Assembly: GCA_018993265.1 (NCBI GenBank)
Contig: JAGKSW010000061.1
Span: forward strand, 1-64,000
Reading direction: 5' to 3'
Source of the DNA: Nostoc sp. TH1S01
GTDB lineage: Bacteria > Cyanobacteriota > Cyanobacteriia > Cyanobacteriales > Nostocaceae
DNA length: 64,000 nt
Below, piece by piece: positions 19,842 through 28,657 of the stretch; the first letter of the stretch is position 1, and every line of letters starts with the position of its first letter. Both the position numbers and the translations under genes were made by a program. The notes beneath the pieces were generated by a model. It was not told where the DNA came from, did not search any database, and worked only from the letters and a program-made list of their open reading frames with translations.

Positions 19842-20930
19842 ATGAGACTATCAAGAATTAGCCCCATAGGATCAATTCTCATGGCTTTTGATTTCTACGG
19901 ATCTGGTAATATTGGAGACGATCTTATGGTTGCGGGCTTTCAGGAGGCTTTATCAACGCTAAATCCTGAATATAGCCCAAAAGTTTTTGCGAGAACTAAG
20001 CATAATTTAAACTGTCAAAAACTTCGTTTCCCTAATATTAGTTGGATAAACAATTCTAAATCATTTGACACCTCAGCAGATCATTATAATGAAATGGAGT
20101 GTTGGGCAGGAGTAGGTGACACCCCCTTCCAGCTTACGAGTGGAGATTGGTTTCTTAATTTTTTATTATCTGAAACCAAGCAGTTCTCTCATTTCAAACA
20201 CAAAGTTTTAGTTTCTGTTGGAGCCGAAACAGAAATTCAGCCAAAGCTCAAAGAATTTAGTCAGGTTGCAAAACTTTTTGATCGAATATCGGTTAGAGAT
20301 GAGCATACCTATGCTATTTTAGTAGACAAATTAAAAGTTCCAAGCCAAAAAGTTTTTCTAGGAGCAGATTTAGCTAATATTAGCCTACCAATGGTTTTAG
20401 CAGATTGTAACCAAGCTAAAGAATTTAATTTAGGTTTGATCGTAGCATCTGAGACGCTTTCAAAAAAAGATATTCAAGAAGTCGGAATCTTTATTGCTGC
20501 ACAATCAGAACCAGTTGCTTTTCTTGCAGGGGAAACTCGTAACTTGAAAAATTCGGAATCATATATTTTTTCTAGATTAACCAGATTTCCTTGTTCTCGT
20601 GCAAGAGGTAATATAGTTTTGAAATTTCCTGATTACAACCGAGGCTCACTATATGATTTGGTTCAACCGCTTTGTGCATGTAAAACTGTGATTAGTTCCC
20701 GTTATCACTGTTTATTATCAGCAGCCTGGGCTGGATGTAAAGTAGCTGCAATTGGAAGAAGTTCCAAAGTTATTGAGTTAGCCAAGGAATTAAATATACC
20801 TTACTGTACCTTCCCCATCACTAGCGAAAAACTAGAGAATTTGTTCAAAGAAGCCACTATAGTTTCAAACAAACTTCTCCTCTCTAAAAGAGACAAGGCA
20901 TTGGCTGGTGTAGCCTTCTGTTTCAGTTAG
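19842..20930 (+). CDS. Polysaccharide pyruvyl transferase family protein (copy 2)
   Basis: The N-terminus has FDFYGSGNIGDDLMVAGFQEAL, the GNxGDD loop of the family. Later blocks are VLVSVGAETE, FDRISVRDEHTYAIL (the conserved S-x-R-D/E element), GADLA and ISSRYHCLLSAAWAG (S-R-Y-H, the family's active-site histidine). It differs strongly from the gene at 5582, so the two [transferase + pyruvyl transferase] pairs were not made by a recent duplication. An alternative start is the internal ATG at 19881. The predicted role is ketal-pyruvylation of a surface polysaccharide sugar. Confidence 0.8.
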   Translation: MRLSRISPIGSILMAFDFYGSGNIGDDLMVAGFQEALSTLNPEYSPKVFARTKHNLNCQKLRFPNISWINNSKSFDTSADHYNEMECWAGVGDTPFQLTSGDWFLNFLLSETKQFSHFKHKVLVSVGAETEIQPKLKEFSQVAKLFDRISVRDEHTYAILVDKLKVPSQKVFLGADLANISLPMVLADCNQAKEFNLGLIVASETLSKKDIQEVGIFIAAQSEPVAFLAGETRNLKNSESYIFSRLTRFPCSRARGNIVLKFPDYNRGSLYDLVQPLCACKTVISSRYHCLLSAAWAGCKVAAIGRSSKVIELAKELNIPYCTFPITSEKLENLFKEATIVSNKLLLSKRDKALAGVAFCFS

Positions 20931-21114
20931 GTAACTGGGCAAGAAACCACTCACTATATATAGGCAATTTAGTGTTTGTAAAATCACGAACTGGAGAATT
21001 TGTCAGCACGTGGCAAATAGTTAATGCTTTATTGTCCTACTGCCTAACTTTGGAGTATTGATTAATGATTATTTTAGTTAAATTCATGTATGTTCTTGAG
21101 AAAGTGAAAATATT

Positions 21115-21726
21115 ATGAAAAATAAGCAAGATGTAGAAGAATTATCACAGAGTTACTCACTTTTACAAACAAACATTTTCAAAATAATAGAGGAACATTC
21201 TTCAGTTATCAAATTTTTAGCTAATTACTTATCTGAGATTGAAGAAATAGCCACTGTTGTAGTCAATACTTTAAAGGCAGGTAAAAAAGTTTTACTGATG
21301 GGTAATGGTGGTAGTGCGGGTGATGCTCAACATATAGCTGCGGAACTAGTGGGAAGGTTCTCCAAAGAACGGCGTGGACTACCAGCGATCGCCTTAACAA
21401 CAGATACATCAATTTTAACCTCAATTGGTAATGATTACGGTTATGAAAATATTTTTAGCCGTCAAATTGAGGCACTAGCTAATAGTGATGATTTTGTGGT
21501 AGGCATCTCTACATCAGGTAACAGCAATAACGTTTTACAAGCTTTAAAAATAGCTAAGAATATTGGCTGTAAAACAGCAGCTTTATTGGGTAAAGATGGA
21601 GGCGAAATAAAAAATATTGTAGACCTACCACTGATTGTTCCATCTGCCAACACAGCCCGAATTCAGGAAGCACACATCTTGATTGGACATATAGTATGTG
21701 AAATTGTTGACTTGTACTTCACTTAG
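21115..21726 (+). CDS. gmhA: Phosphoheptose isomerase (SIS domain)
   Basis: Converts sedoheptulose 7-phosphate to D-glycero-D-manno-heptose 7-phosphate, the first step of the ADP-heptose pathway. Visible motifs are [11 protein letters not shown] (63-73), AAELVGRF with the catalytic E77, STSGNS (132-137) binding the phosphate, and QEAH with catalytic H187. The length of 203 residues, with an N-terminal helical leader of about 20 residues, fits GmhA. It heads the heptose cassette (gmhA, GT9, unknown, hldE, gmhB), all on the plus strand with small gaps, very likely one operon. Confidence 0.93.
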   Translation: MKNKQDVEELSQSYSLLQTNIFKIIEEHSSVIKFLANYLSEIEEIATVVVNTLKAGKKVLLMGNGGSAGDAQHIAAELVGRFSKERRGLPAIALTTDTSILTSIGNDYGYENIFSRQIEALANSDDFVVGISTSGNSNNVLQALKIAKNIGCKTAALLGKDGGEIKNIVDLPLIVPSANTARIQEAHILIGHIVCEIVDLYFT

Positions 21727-21765
21727 TTAGCCTGCGGTTATAACCAAAAACACAAACTCATATGG

Positions 21766-22950
21766 ATGGAACACGTGAACCAAAAAGTTAAAGATTGTAA
21801 GAGTGTATTAATTTTACGACCTGACAATTTAGGAGATGTAGTTTTATTTTCTGGCGCTCTTCGGCATATCCGTAATTATTTCCCAAATGCAACCATCTCT
21901 ATTTGTGTCAAAGAGTATGTAAAAAACTATATTGAGCATTGTCCATACATTGATTACATATATACTTGGGAGAAGTATGCTGTACCATCTAGCATCTTTG
22001 ATTACAATGCGCGTCTTCGCAAATATTGGTTAAGCAAACATTGGATAGGGTTGTTTGATCGACTGTACCGCAAACACTTGTTGAAAGACTTAAATGCAGA
22101 CCTTTTATTAGTGCCTACACGTTCACCAAAGAAGGGTGTCTATGGTGAACATACAGTTATTTCCGATATTCCTGCTCAAATTAAAATTGGAATAGCCGGA
22201 GATTATTCAAATCAAAACCATCAAACTGACTTGAAAGCTGAACGCTTATATACTCAGCGTCTAAAGCTAGATCAAGGTTTGCAAGATTTGCATGAATTCA
22301 ATGTGACTGCTGAGTTACTTCAATTTCTTGGTCTAAATATTAGTGTCCCAGATTTGTGGCCTGAAGTTTGGACAATGGAAGAAGATCGAATTTGGGCAGA
22401 ACAAAGAATACCCAAGAGTTCTAAATCTATTGTCTTAGGTTTATGTCCAGGAGCTACATATACAAAAAAGTTGTACCCAATTGAGCAATACAAAGCTATA
22501 TTTGAATCAGTCAATGATGAGACTTTTACAATTATTTTGTTCGGAAGCAAGTCGGAAAGAAATTTGTGTGAACAAATACAACAAGAGATACAAAATTGCA
22601 AAAATGTAATTAAAGTATTGAATCTTGCGGGAGATAGTACAATCAGACAGTTAATTGAAGGACTGAGAAATTGTGATGTTGTACTTTCAGCAGATTCAGC
22701 CTCTCTTCATTTGAGTGTATCGCTCAGAAAACCTGTTGTTGGAATAATGGGTGGTGGGCATTATGGTCGGTTTTATCCTTGGGGAGATCCTCGCATACAC
22801 CGAGTTGTCAACAAACCGATGGATTGTTACTGGTGTAATTGGCGTTGTAGATTTCCAAGTGTTAGATGTATTGAAGAAATCGATCCTACTCAAATTGCTT
22901 TTGAATTGCAAAGCTTAATAAAGGAACTGTATCGTGCCAAAAAAATATGA
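21766..22950 (+). CDS. GT9 family glycosyltransferase (heptosyltransferase-like)
   Basis: ADP-heptose:LPS heptosyltransferase family fold. The N-terminal signature is ILRPDNLGDVVLFSGALRHIR; the C-terminal domain has LGLCPGATYTKKLYP and the nucleotide-binding ADSASLHLSVSLRKPVVGIMGGG. The cysteine-containing end (CYWCNWRCRF) is seen in part of the family. It is 394 residues, slightly longer than E. coli WaaC or WaaF. Its place between gmhA and hldE makes ADP-heptose the likely donor. ATG 21766 is chosen; another ATG four bases earlier is out of frame. The end overlaps the next gene by 17 bases. Confidence 0.9.
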   Translation: MEHVNQKVKDCKSVLILRPDNLGDVVLFSGALRHIRNYFPNATISICVKEYVKNYIEHCPYIDYIYTWEKYAVPSSIFDYNARLRKYWLSKHWIGLFDRLYRKHLLKDLNADLLLVPTRSPKKGVYGEHTVISDIPAQIKIGIAGDYSNQNHQTDLKAERLYTQRLKLDQGLQDLHEFNVTAELLQFLGLNISVPDLWPEVWTMEEDRIWAEQRIPKSSKSIVLGLCPGATYTKKLYPIEQYKAIFESVNDETFTIILFGSKSERNLCEQIQQEIQNCKNVIKVLNLAGDSTIRQLIEGLRNCDVVLSADSASLHLSVSLRKPVVGIMGGGHYGRFYPWGDPRIHRVVNKPMDCYWCNWRCRFPSVRCIEEIDPTQIAFELQSLIKELYRAKKI

Positions 22951-23908
22951 GCCAGTTGATTTGAAAAATGTCAAGACGTTTCCACTTGAGGATCGCCCAA
23001 CCAAAGTTCAATCATCGGATTTTATACAACCCTGTCGAGTTAATCCACATATTACGGAGTTTCTAGACTGCTTACCACATATTCTCAAAGCACGAGAATT
23101 ACGTGGAGCTATTGATGCTATTGTAAATGCTGCTGAACTGAAGAAGCCAGTAGTTATAGGGTTTGGCGGACATGTTATTAAGTGTGGTCTTGCCCCTTTG
23201 ATAATCCAACTTATGAAAGAGGGTGTCATTAGCGGTATAGCGATGAACGGTGGAGCCAGTATTCACGATTTTGAAATGGCTTTAATTGGACGAACATCAG
23301 AAGACGTTGCTGCTAGCTTAGAGTCTGGCATGTTCGGCATGGTGAGAGAAACTGGAGAGTCCATGAACCATGCTATTAAATTAGGAGCAGAAAAAGGTTT
23401 AGGATTAGGTGAAAGCCTTGGTACTCAGTTAATTGAGATTAACACTCCTTTTCTTGAATACAGTATTCTCGCTGCTGGCAAGAAACTTGGTATACCTGTA
23501 ACCGTGCATACTGCCATAGGAGGCGACACAATTCATATGCATCCTGGCGCAGACGGTTCTGCATTAGGGTATACAAGTTTCATTGATTTTCGGTTGTTAA
23601 CTTCTATTATTATGGATTTTAATAATGGAGGTGTCTACTTAAACTTAGGATCTGCTGTTATCCTACCAGAGGTATTTTTGAAAGCGCTTAATCTGGCTCG
23701 AAATTTGTCACCCCATAAAATAGAGGGTTTTACAACTGTAAATATGGATATGCTTCAACATTATCGTCCACTCCAAAATGTGGTTCAAAGACCAACAAAA
23801 ATTGAAGGGCAAGGCTATTCCATTACAGGACACCACGAAATTATGATTCCTCTACTTATACATAGTGTACTGGCAAAGCTTAAGAAAAATTCTGTTTCCG
23901 GTCTGTAA
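22934..23908 (+). CDS. Uncharacterised deoxyhypusine-synthase-like protein in the heptose cassette
   Basis: I know no function for this protein. Its blocks can be laid against deoxyhypusine synthase in order: VVIGFGGHVIKCGLAPLI, ISGIAMNGGASIHDFEMAL (compare the TAGGVEEDLIKCL region), FLEYSILAAGKKLGIPVTVHTAIGGD, GGVYLNLGSAVILPEVFLKAL, and a C-terminal PTKIEGQGYSITGHHEIMIPLL. This suggests the same NAD-binding fold. The segment that carries the catalytic lysine of deoxyhypusine synthase has no obvious equivalent here, so the chemistry should differ. It starts with GTG 22934 inside the end of the heptosyltransferase gene and precedes hldE, so it probably acts on a heptose or a heptosylated intermediate. 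That last step is inference. Confidence 0.6.
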   Translation: MPKKYEPVDLKNVKTFPLEDRPTKVQSSDFIQPCRVNPHITEFLDCLPHILKARELRGAIDAIVNAAELKKPVVIGFGGHVIKCGLAPLIIQLMKEGVISGIAMNGGASIHDFEMALIGRTSEDVAASLESGMFGMVRETGESMNHAIKLGAEKGLGLGESLGTQLIEINTPFLEYSILAAGKKLGIPVTVHTAIGGDTIHMHPGADGSALGYTSFIDFRLLTSIIMDFNNGGVYLNLGSAVILPEVFLKALNLARNLSPHKIEGFTTVNMDMLQHYRPLQNVVQRPTKIEGQGYSITGHHEIMIPLLIHSVLAKLKKNSVSGL

Positions 23909-23988
23909 AATATTAAAATGTTTTTCAAAACTATATATGTTGTTGATTGATTATTGAAATACTGTGATTGGGATTAAAGGATAAATAA

Positions 23989-25482
23989 ATGCTCCAGTTT
24001 ATTCAAAAATCAACCATTGAAAAAGTCATTAAAGAAAAGTTTTTCCATTGTAAAATAGCAGTGATTGGTGACTTAATCCTAGACCAATATCTATGGGGAA
24101 GGGTATCTCGGATTTCTCCAGAAGCCCCTGTTCCTGTGGTTAGGTTAGAACACGAGACTTGCTCTCTGGGAGGCGCGGGAAATGTTGCTCATAACTTAGC
24201 AGCTTTGGGTTGTCAGGTTCAGTTAATTGGTGTAGTTGGTATTGATAAAGAAGCAGATATTTTAAGAAGCGAAATACTTAATTTAAATATCCCCACAGAT
24301 GGTTTAGTGGCTGATATAACTCGTCCAACAACCGTAAAAACTAGAGTTATCAGTGATTCACAACAATTAATCCGTCTAGATAATGAATCTACTCAAAAAA
24401 TTAGCCAAAAAGTTGAACAAGAGTTACTTGAATATAGCATCGCTCAACTTGATCATGTAAATATTGTAATTTTGTCAGATTATAACAAAGGAGTTTTGAC
24501 CGATGATTTTCTTCAAACATTCCTTGCCATAGCTAAACAGAAGCAGATTCCAGTTTTAGTAGATCCCAAGCGTAGTGATTACACTGCTTATTCAGGTGCA
24601 ACCGCCATAACACCTAATCGTTCCGAATCTGAGTTAGCCGTCAAACGTCCACTCTTTACTGATAAAGACTTTGAAGTGGCTGGTGAAGAATTGCAACGTA
24701 AGTATTCCTTTGAAGCCGTGCTGATAACACGGAGTGAGAAGGGGATGACTTTATTTTCAGATGGAAAAGCTTATCATTTTCCCACTCAAGCTAGAGAAGT
24801 TTTTGACATTTCAGGTGCTGGCGATTCAGTTATTGCCATTTTAGCAGCAAGCCTATTAGCTGGATTATCTTGGACAGAAGCTGTTGAATTATCAAATCTC
24901 GGTGCTGGAATTGCTGTGCAAAAAGTAGGAACTTCCCCTGTCTATAAAGAGGAGTTACTACAAGTATTAGAACAAGAAGGAATTAGTACTACTAATAGTA
25001 AAATTCTCCGGTTACCGGATTTAATTCGCAGAATAGCTGCTTGGAGAGGAGAAGGCAAGAAAATTGTTTTTACAAATGGTTGTTTTGACTTACTGCATGT
25101 AGGTCATGTGGTGTATTTAGATAAAGCTAAGGCTACAGGAGATATTTTAATTGTTGGTTTAAACGCTGATGATTCAGTGAAGCGGTTAAAAGGGCCAGAA
25201 AGACCTATAATTTCTGAATCTGATAGAGCGCGAGTTTTGGCATCCCTGAGTTCAGTAGATGCTGTTGTCTTGTTTGACCAGGATACTCCTATTGAATTGA
25301 TCGAAGCAATAAAACCTGATGTTCTTGTTAAGGGTGCTGACTATCGAGAAGAGCAAGTAGTTGGTGCTAGCTTTGTAAGTTCCTATCAAGGAGAGGTAGT
25401 ACTAGTCCCACTAGTGGATGATAGATCTACCACCAAAATTGCAAGTAAGATAGGGAAGCTTTCTTCAATCTCAGCAAATTGA
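23989..25482 (+). CDS. hldE: Bifunctional heptose-7-phosphate kinase / heptose-1-phosphate adenylyltransferase
   Basis: Two fused activities of the ADP-heptose pathway. The N-terminal PfkB-type kinase (to about residue 330) shows SLGGAGNVAHNLAALG and D273-ISGAGD279, with D279 the catalytic base. The C-terminal nucleotidyltransferase (from about 355) shows FTNGCFDLLHVGHVVYL with H370 and H373 of the HxGH motif and SVKRLKGPERPI. The 497-residue length matches the fused HldE/RfaE of Gram-negative bacteria. An AAAGGA ribosome binding site precedes the ATG. It is followed by gmhB, which acts between its two activities. Confidence 0.96.
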   Translation: MLQFIQKSTIEKVIKEKFFHCKIAVIGDLILDQYLWGRVSRISPEAPVPVVRLEHETCSLGGAGNVAHNLAALGCQVQLIGVVGIDKEADILRSEILNLNIPTDGLVADITRPTTVKTRVISDSQQLIRLDNESTQKISQKVEQELLEYSIAQLDHVNIVILSDYNKGVLTDDFLQTFLAIAKQKQIPVLVDPKRSDYTAYSGATAITPNRSESELAVKRPLFTDKDFEVAGEELQRKYSFEAVLITRSEKGMTLFSDGKAYHFPTQAREVFDISGAGDSVIAILAASLLAGLSWTEAVELSNLGAGIAVQKVGTSPVYKEELLQVLEQEGISTTNSKILRLPDLIRRIAAWRGEGKKIVFTNGCFDLLHVGHVVYLDKAKATGDILIVGLNADDSVKRLKGPERPIISESDRARVLASLSSVDAVVLFDQDTPIELIEAIKPDVLVKGADYREEQVVGASFVSSYQGEVVLVPLVDDRSTTKIASKIGKLSSISAN

Positions 25483-25543
25483 AATTCACCTTTGACAAAT
25501 CCTCAAAATTATTGCTTAGGTTTGAAATGAGGAGATATACTCT

Positions 25544-26167
25544 TTGGAAAACCAGAAAATTTTGCATTTAACTAACAATTTAAATTCGCAATCTAAAATA
25601 CCAGCAGTATTTATAGATAAAGATGGCACTTTGATTGAGGATGTACCCTATAATGTAGACCCACAATTAATGCGGTTGACAACAGGTGCTATTGAGGGAT
25701 TACAGCTACTAAGCAAAGCTGGATATAAGTTAATTATAATTACCAACCAGTCGGGAGTAGCACGGGGTTATTTTCCAGAATCTTCCTTAGTGGCGGTAGA
25801 AGCGCGATTATCTGAAGTATTAGCCGAAGGGAATTTACTGCTGGATGGTTTTTACTACTGTCCGCATCATCCAAATGGTGTGGTGTCGGAGTACGCGATT
25901 GATTGTGATTGTCGTAAACCGAAACCAGGCTTAATTTTACGTGCAGTTGTTGAACACAATATAGATTTGCAAAATTCTTGGTTGATTGGCGATAGTCTTA
26001 GTGATGTGGAAGCTGGAAAGCTGGCAGGATGTAAAACAATCTTGATAGCTCATGATCATAAGCCTAACTTGCAAATGTCTCATTTACAAATTCCTCATCA
26101 TATAGCAAGTACTCTTTCAAGAGCGGCGCAGATAATATTATATGATGAGCATAATTTTCAAATTTAA
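25544..26167 (+). CDS. gmhB: D-glycero-D-manno-heptose-1,7-bisphosphate 7-phosphatase (HAD)
   Basis: HAD-family phosphatase removing the 7-phosphate between the two HldE steps. The nucleophile motif is D25-K-D27-G-T, motif II is ITNQSGVARG, and motif IV follows LIGDSLSDVEAG. The zinc loop of GmhB-type phosphatases is present: C106, H108, C121, C123. TTG 25544 is chosen because a GAGGAG ribosome binding site lies about ten bases before it. It is the last gene of the cassette and is followed by a strong terminator hairpin. The epimerase gene hldD, which would make L-glycero-heptose, is not in the window, so the D-glycero form may be the sugar used. Confidence 0.92.
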   Translation: MENQKILHLTNNLNSQSKIPAVFIDKDGTLIEDVPYNVDPQLMRLTTGAIEGLQLLSKAGYKLIIITNQSGVARGYFPESSLVAVEARLSEVLAEGNLLLDGFYYCPHHPNGVVSEYAIDCDCRKPKPGLILRAVVEHNIDLQNSWLIGDSLSDVEAGKLAGCKTILIAHDHKPNLQMSHLQIPHHIASTLSRAAQIILYDEHNFQI

Positions 26168-26288
26168 GTAACTTGCCATGAAAAAACATCCAATTTTTAA
26201 GGATGCTTTATGGGGAGCCTTAACAGTGTTAGAAAAAGTCTGCAATTCCGACAAGTTTATTATACAATTCCCAAAAATATTCTTGGTA

Positions 26289-26335
26289 ATGCAGTACTCC
26301 GGTTGGTGTAGATAGAGTACTGCATGACTATTTTT
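26289..26335. terminator. Bidirectional terminator between gmhB and the beta-helix gene
   Basis: A perfect 10-bp stem (ATGCAGTACT with AGTACTGCAT), a 17-nt loop and a T-rich tail on the plus strand. It lies between two convergent genes. Confidence 0.7.
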
Positions 26336-26340
26336 GTAGT

Positions 26341-27870
26341 TTACGGTTTACGCTCCAATGCACCTATATCGATAAGTGCAATACCGTTACCATCTCCATC
26401 TTGTGGACGGGATACACCGAGTCTATCAGTTTTAGGTGCTGCAACGCCATTGAAAGAACTAGTGCCAGAATCAATTGCAAAGCTACCATAATTCAGTGAA
26501 AAGTTACCTGTTGCAGGATTTGCAAATTTTGGGTCTTTGCCAATGAGATTGCTTAGTCCCAAATTTGTGTATTTGGAAGAATTGTAAACTAAGTTATTTT
26601 CATAGATGGTGTTAGTTGATGTCTTAGATACTTTGTTAACTATTCCATCTTTCTTAGCGTACATTATGTTGTTGAACACTCTTACATTATCTGACTTGAC
26701 AGAATCAATTTCGCCCAATACATTCTGAAGATCAGGACTCTGAGCATTCTGATAGGTAGTGTTGTTGATTATATCCACATTAGCACTATTATTTAGGACA
26801 ATTCCAGAACCGCCATTTTTGTAAACTATGTTGTTGGCAATTAAGGTTCTGCCAGTGTATGGTTCACCAATGGAACTATTTTTGATATGCTTTCCATCAT
26901 CAATAATGATGCCATGCCCTTCAGAGACTTTTCCTTGAGTATTCTGATACCAGGGAATGTAGTTAATATTGTCGTGAACAATATTACCCCTAATAATCAT
27001 TTTGTATTTAGTGGTGTTATTGTCTTCATTTCTGTTATGTAGTAAGCTAATAGGACTAGTTCCTTGAGGGCTATACAACGATGTTTGAGAAATGACGTTA
27101 TTCTCAATAGTAATGTAGTCAGATACCCTTGTGCCAATTCCACCACCACCAAATTTAGAGATATTGTTGTTGCGAATTACTATATGGTGAGAATACTCTG
27201 AGCCTCCCTCTGTAACTTTAATTCCCGCACCCGCTGTCAGTGGGTTCTTGAGATTGTTTTTTTGCTGTTGAGCATATTCCAAGGTAATTTGGTCGTTGCT
27301 CCCTACCAATGTAAAACCCTCTATATTAATATATGAGGAACCACCGATGAAGATAGCAACCATATTACTCGATTTGAGTACTGGTTTATGGCCAGGATAA
27401 GCTTTAAAGGTAATTGGAGCAGTAGCTGTGCCTTGTTTCTGATAAATGTAGAGTATTGATTGATTAGGATCTTCCTGGGTGTAAGTGCCGTTCATGACGT
27501 ACACTGTATCGCCTGCGGCTATATTTTTTGCGGCTTTTTGCAAAGTCCGAAACGCGGTAGTTGTTGTTAACCCATCATTACTATCGTCACCGCTACCAGA
27601 GACATAGTATGTCGTGCCGGTGGTAGCTTGGGCTAATTTAGCAGAGCCTATTTTAGAAGTAGATGTGCCTTTAATTTGGTTAAATTTTGCTGTGGCACTT
27701 GTACGTATCAGGTTGGAAGAGTTTAAGGTTGCGTTATCAATTATGCTTTGTTGATTATTGGATAACGGTTGAATAATTGTCGCTACAGAAATATTTTGTA
27801 CATTGCCAAGACCGCTTAATACCCAAGGAAGTACTAGGGATGCGGTGAAACCGAAACTCTTATTAAACAT
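26341..27870 (-). CDS. Secreted right-handed beta-helix protein (DUF1565/NosD-like)
   Basis: After a signal-like hydrophobic N-terminus (SFGFTASLVLPWVLSGLG) and a low-complexity linker comes TTYYVSGSGDDSNDGLTTTTAFRTLQKAA, the start of a DUF1565-type domain. Then follow repeated N-rich rungs of a parallel beta-helix (HHIVIRNNNISKFGGGG, DYITIENNVIS, RTLIANNIVYKNGGSGIVLNNS, VDIINNTTYQNA). Such folds occur in polysaccharide lyases, epimerases and surface proteins; no catalytic residues can be assigned. I prefer ATG 27870 to the GTG at 27894. It is convergent with gmhB and may act on the polymer made by the island. Confidence 0.8.
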   Translation of the reverse strand: MFNKSFGFTASLVLPWVLSGLGNVQNISVATIIQPLSNNQQSIIDNATLNSSNLIRTSATAKFNQIKGTSTSKIGSAKLAQATTGTTYYVSGSGDDSNDGLTTTTAFRTLQKAAKNIAAGDTVYVMNGTYTQEDPNQSILYIYQKQGTATAPITFKAYPGHKPVLKSSNMVAIFIGGSSYINIEGFTLVGSNDQITLEYAQQQKNNLKNPLTAGAGIKVTEGGSEYSHHIVIRNNNISKFGGGGIGTRVSDYITIENNVISQTSLYSPQGTSPISLLHNRNEDNNTTKYKMIIRGNIVHDNINYIPWYQNTQGKVSEGHGIIIDDGKHIKNSSIGEPYTGRTLIANNIVYKNGGSGIVLNNSANVDIINNTTYQNAQSPDLQNVLGEIDSVKSDNVRVFNNIMYAKKDGIVNKVSKTSTNTIYENNLVYNSSKYTNLGLSNLIGKDPKFANPATGNFSLNYGSFAIDSGTSSFNGVAAPKTDRLGVSRPQDGDGNGIALIDIGALERKP

Positions 27871-28292
27871 AGGAAACACAATCGTCGAGAACACACTTGA
27901 TAAAAAGATACCTTGAAGTAGACAGTGTGACCTCTGTATTACTACTAATTGATGATGTTACAAAAAAAATAAATAGAAAATAATAAATGTATACTTTAAA
28001 TCAGTAAGTGTTTCAGACAGATGTAGTGTATATTCCTGATTTCAAATAAAATTTATGTTTCAAACTCTATCTGTGTATAAAATAAGTATTTTTAACCTTT
28101 TATTACTTAGAACAATATAGTAACAAATGTTATTTTTATATTTTATATGAAAATAATATTTAATTATTTATTAATAAATTCAAATTCATTTGGATTTCTC
28201 TATGTTTATCAAAATAGAATTCAGGAGTCAAGAGCCAGAATTCTCCAATTGAATTTTGTGCGAATGACGGATGAATAAGCGGTGAAAAACCA

Positions 28293-28354
28293 CACTAAAT
28301 CGAAGATTTAGTGGTCTTCAATTAGTGGTGGCTCTTTTTCCCCAACGAAAAAGA
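28293..28354. repeat. Two adjacent perfect hairpins in a 790-bp spacer
   Basis: The first hairpin has a 9-bp perfect stem (CACTAAATC, loop GAA, GATTTAGTG, 28293-28313). The second has an 8-bp stem (TCTTTTTC, loop CCCAAC, GAAAAAGA, 28333-28354). They lie in the divergent spacer 27871-28657, in which I find no gene. The function is unknown; they could be a leader structure of the downstream sulfotransferase gene or a decayed repeat. Confidence 0.45.
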
Positions 28355-28657
28355 CTATAAATGAGGAAATTATATTTGATTTCTTAACAAATTTAGGTAG
28401 CTAGAATGTATAATTTGTTTTAAGGCTCAAAAAGAATCATCTTGTAAAGCTTAAGTCAAAAATTTGGCTATAAGTAATTCGGTGTAATTAAAGATAACTA
28501 ATGAAAAACGCCATTCGTTGTTTGTCCTTAGTCATTAGTAAGAGTTTCAAACCTATTTGCGTTTTGTCATTTAGATTTTTTTATTTCTACCAACTTACTT
28601 GAAACAGTTAGTCCTTGTCTTCCCTCTGCAAGTCTCAAAACTATTGAGGTCAAAAAA

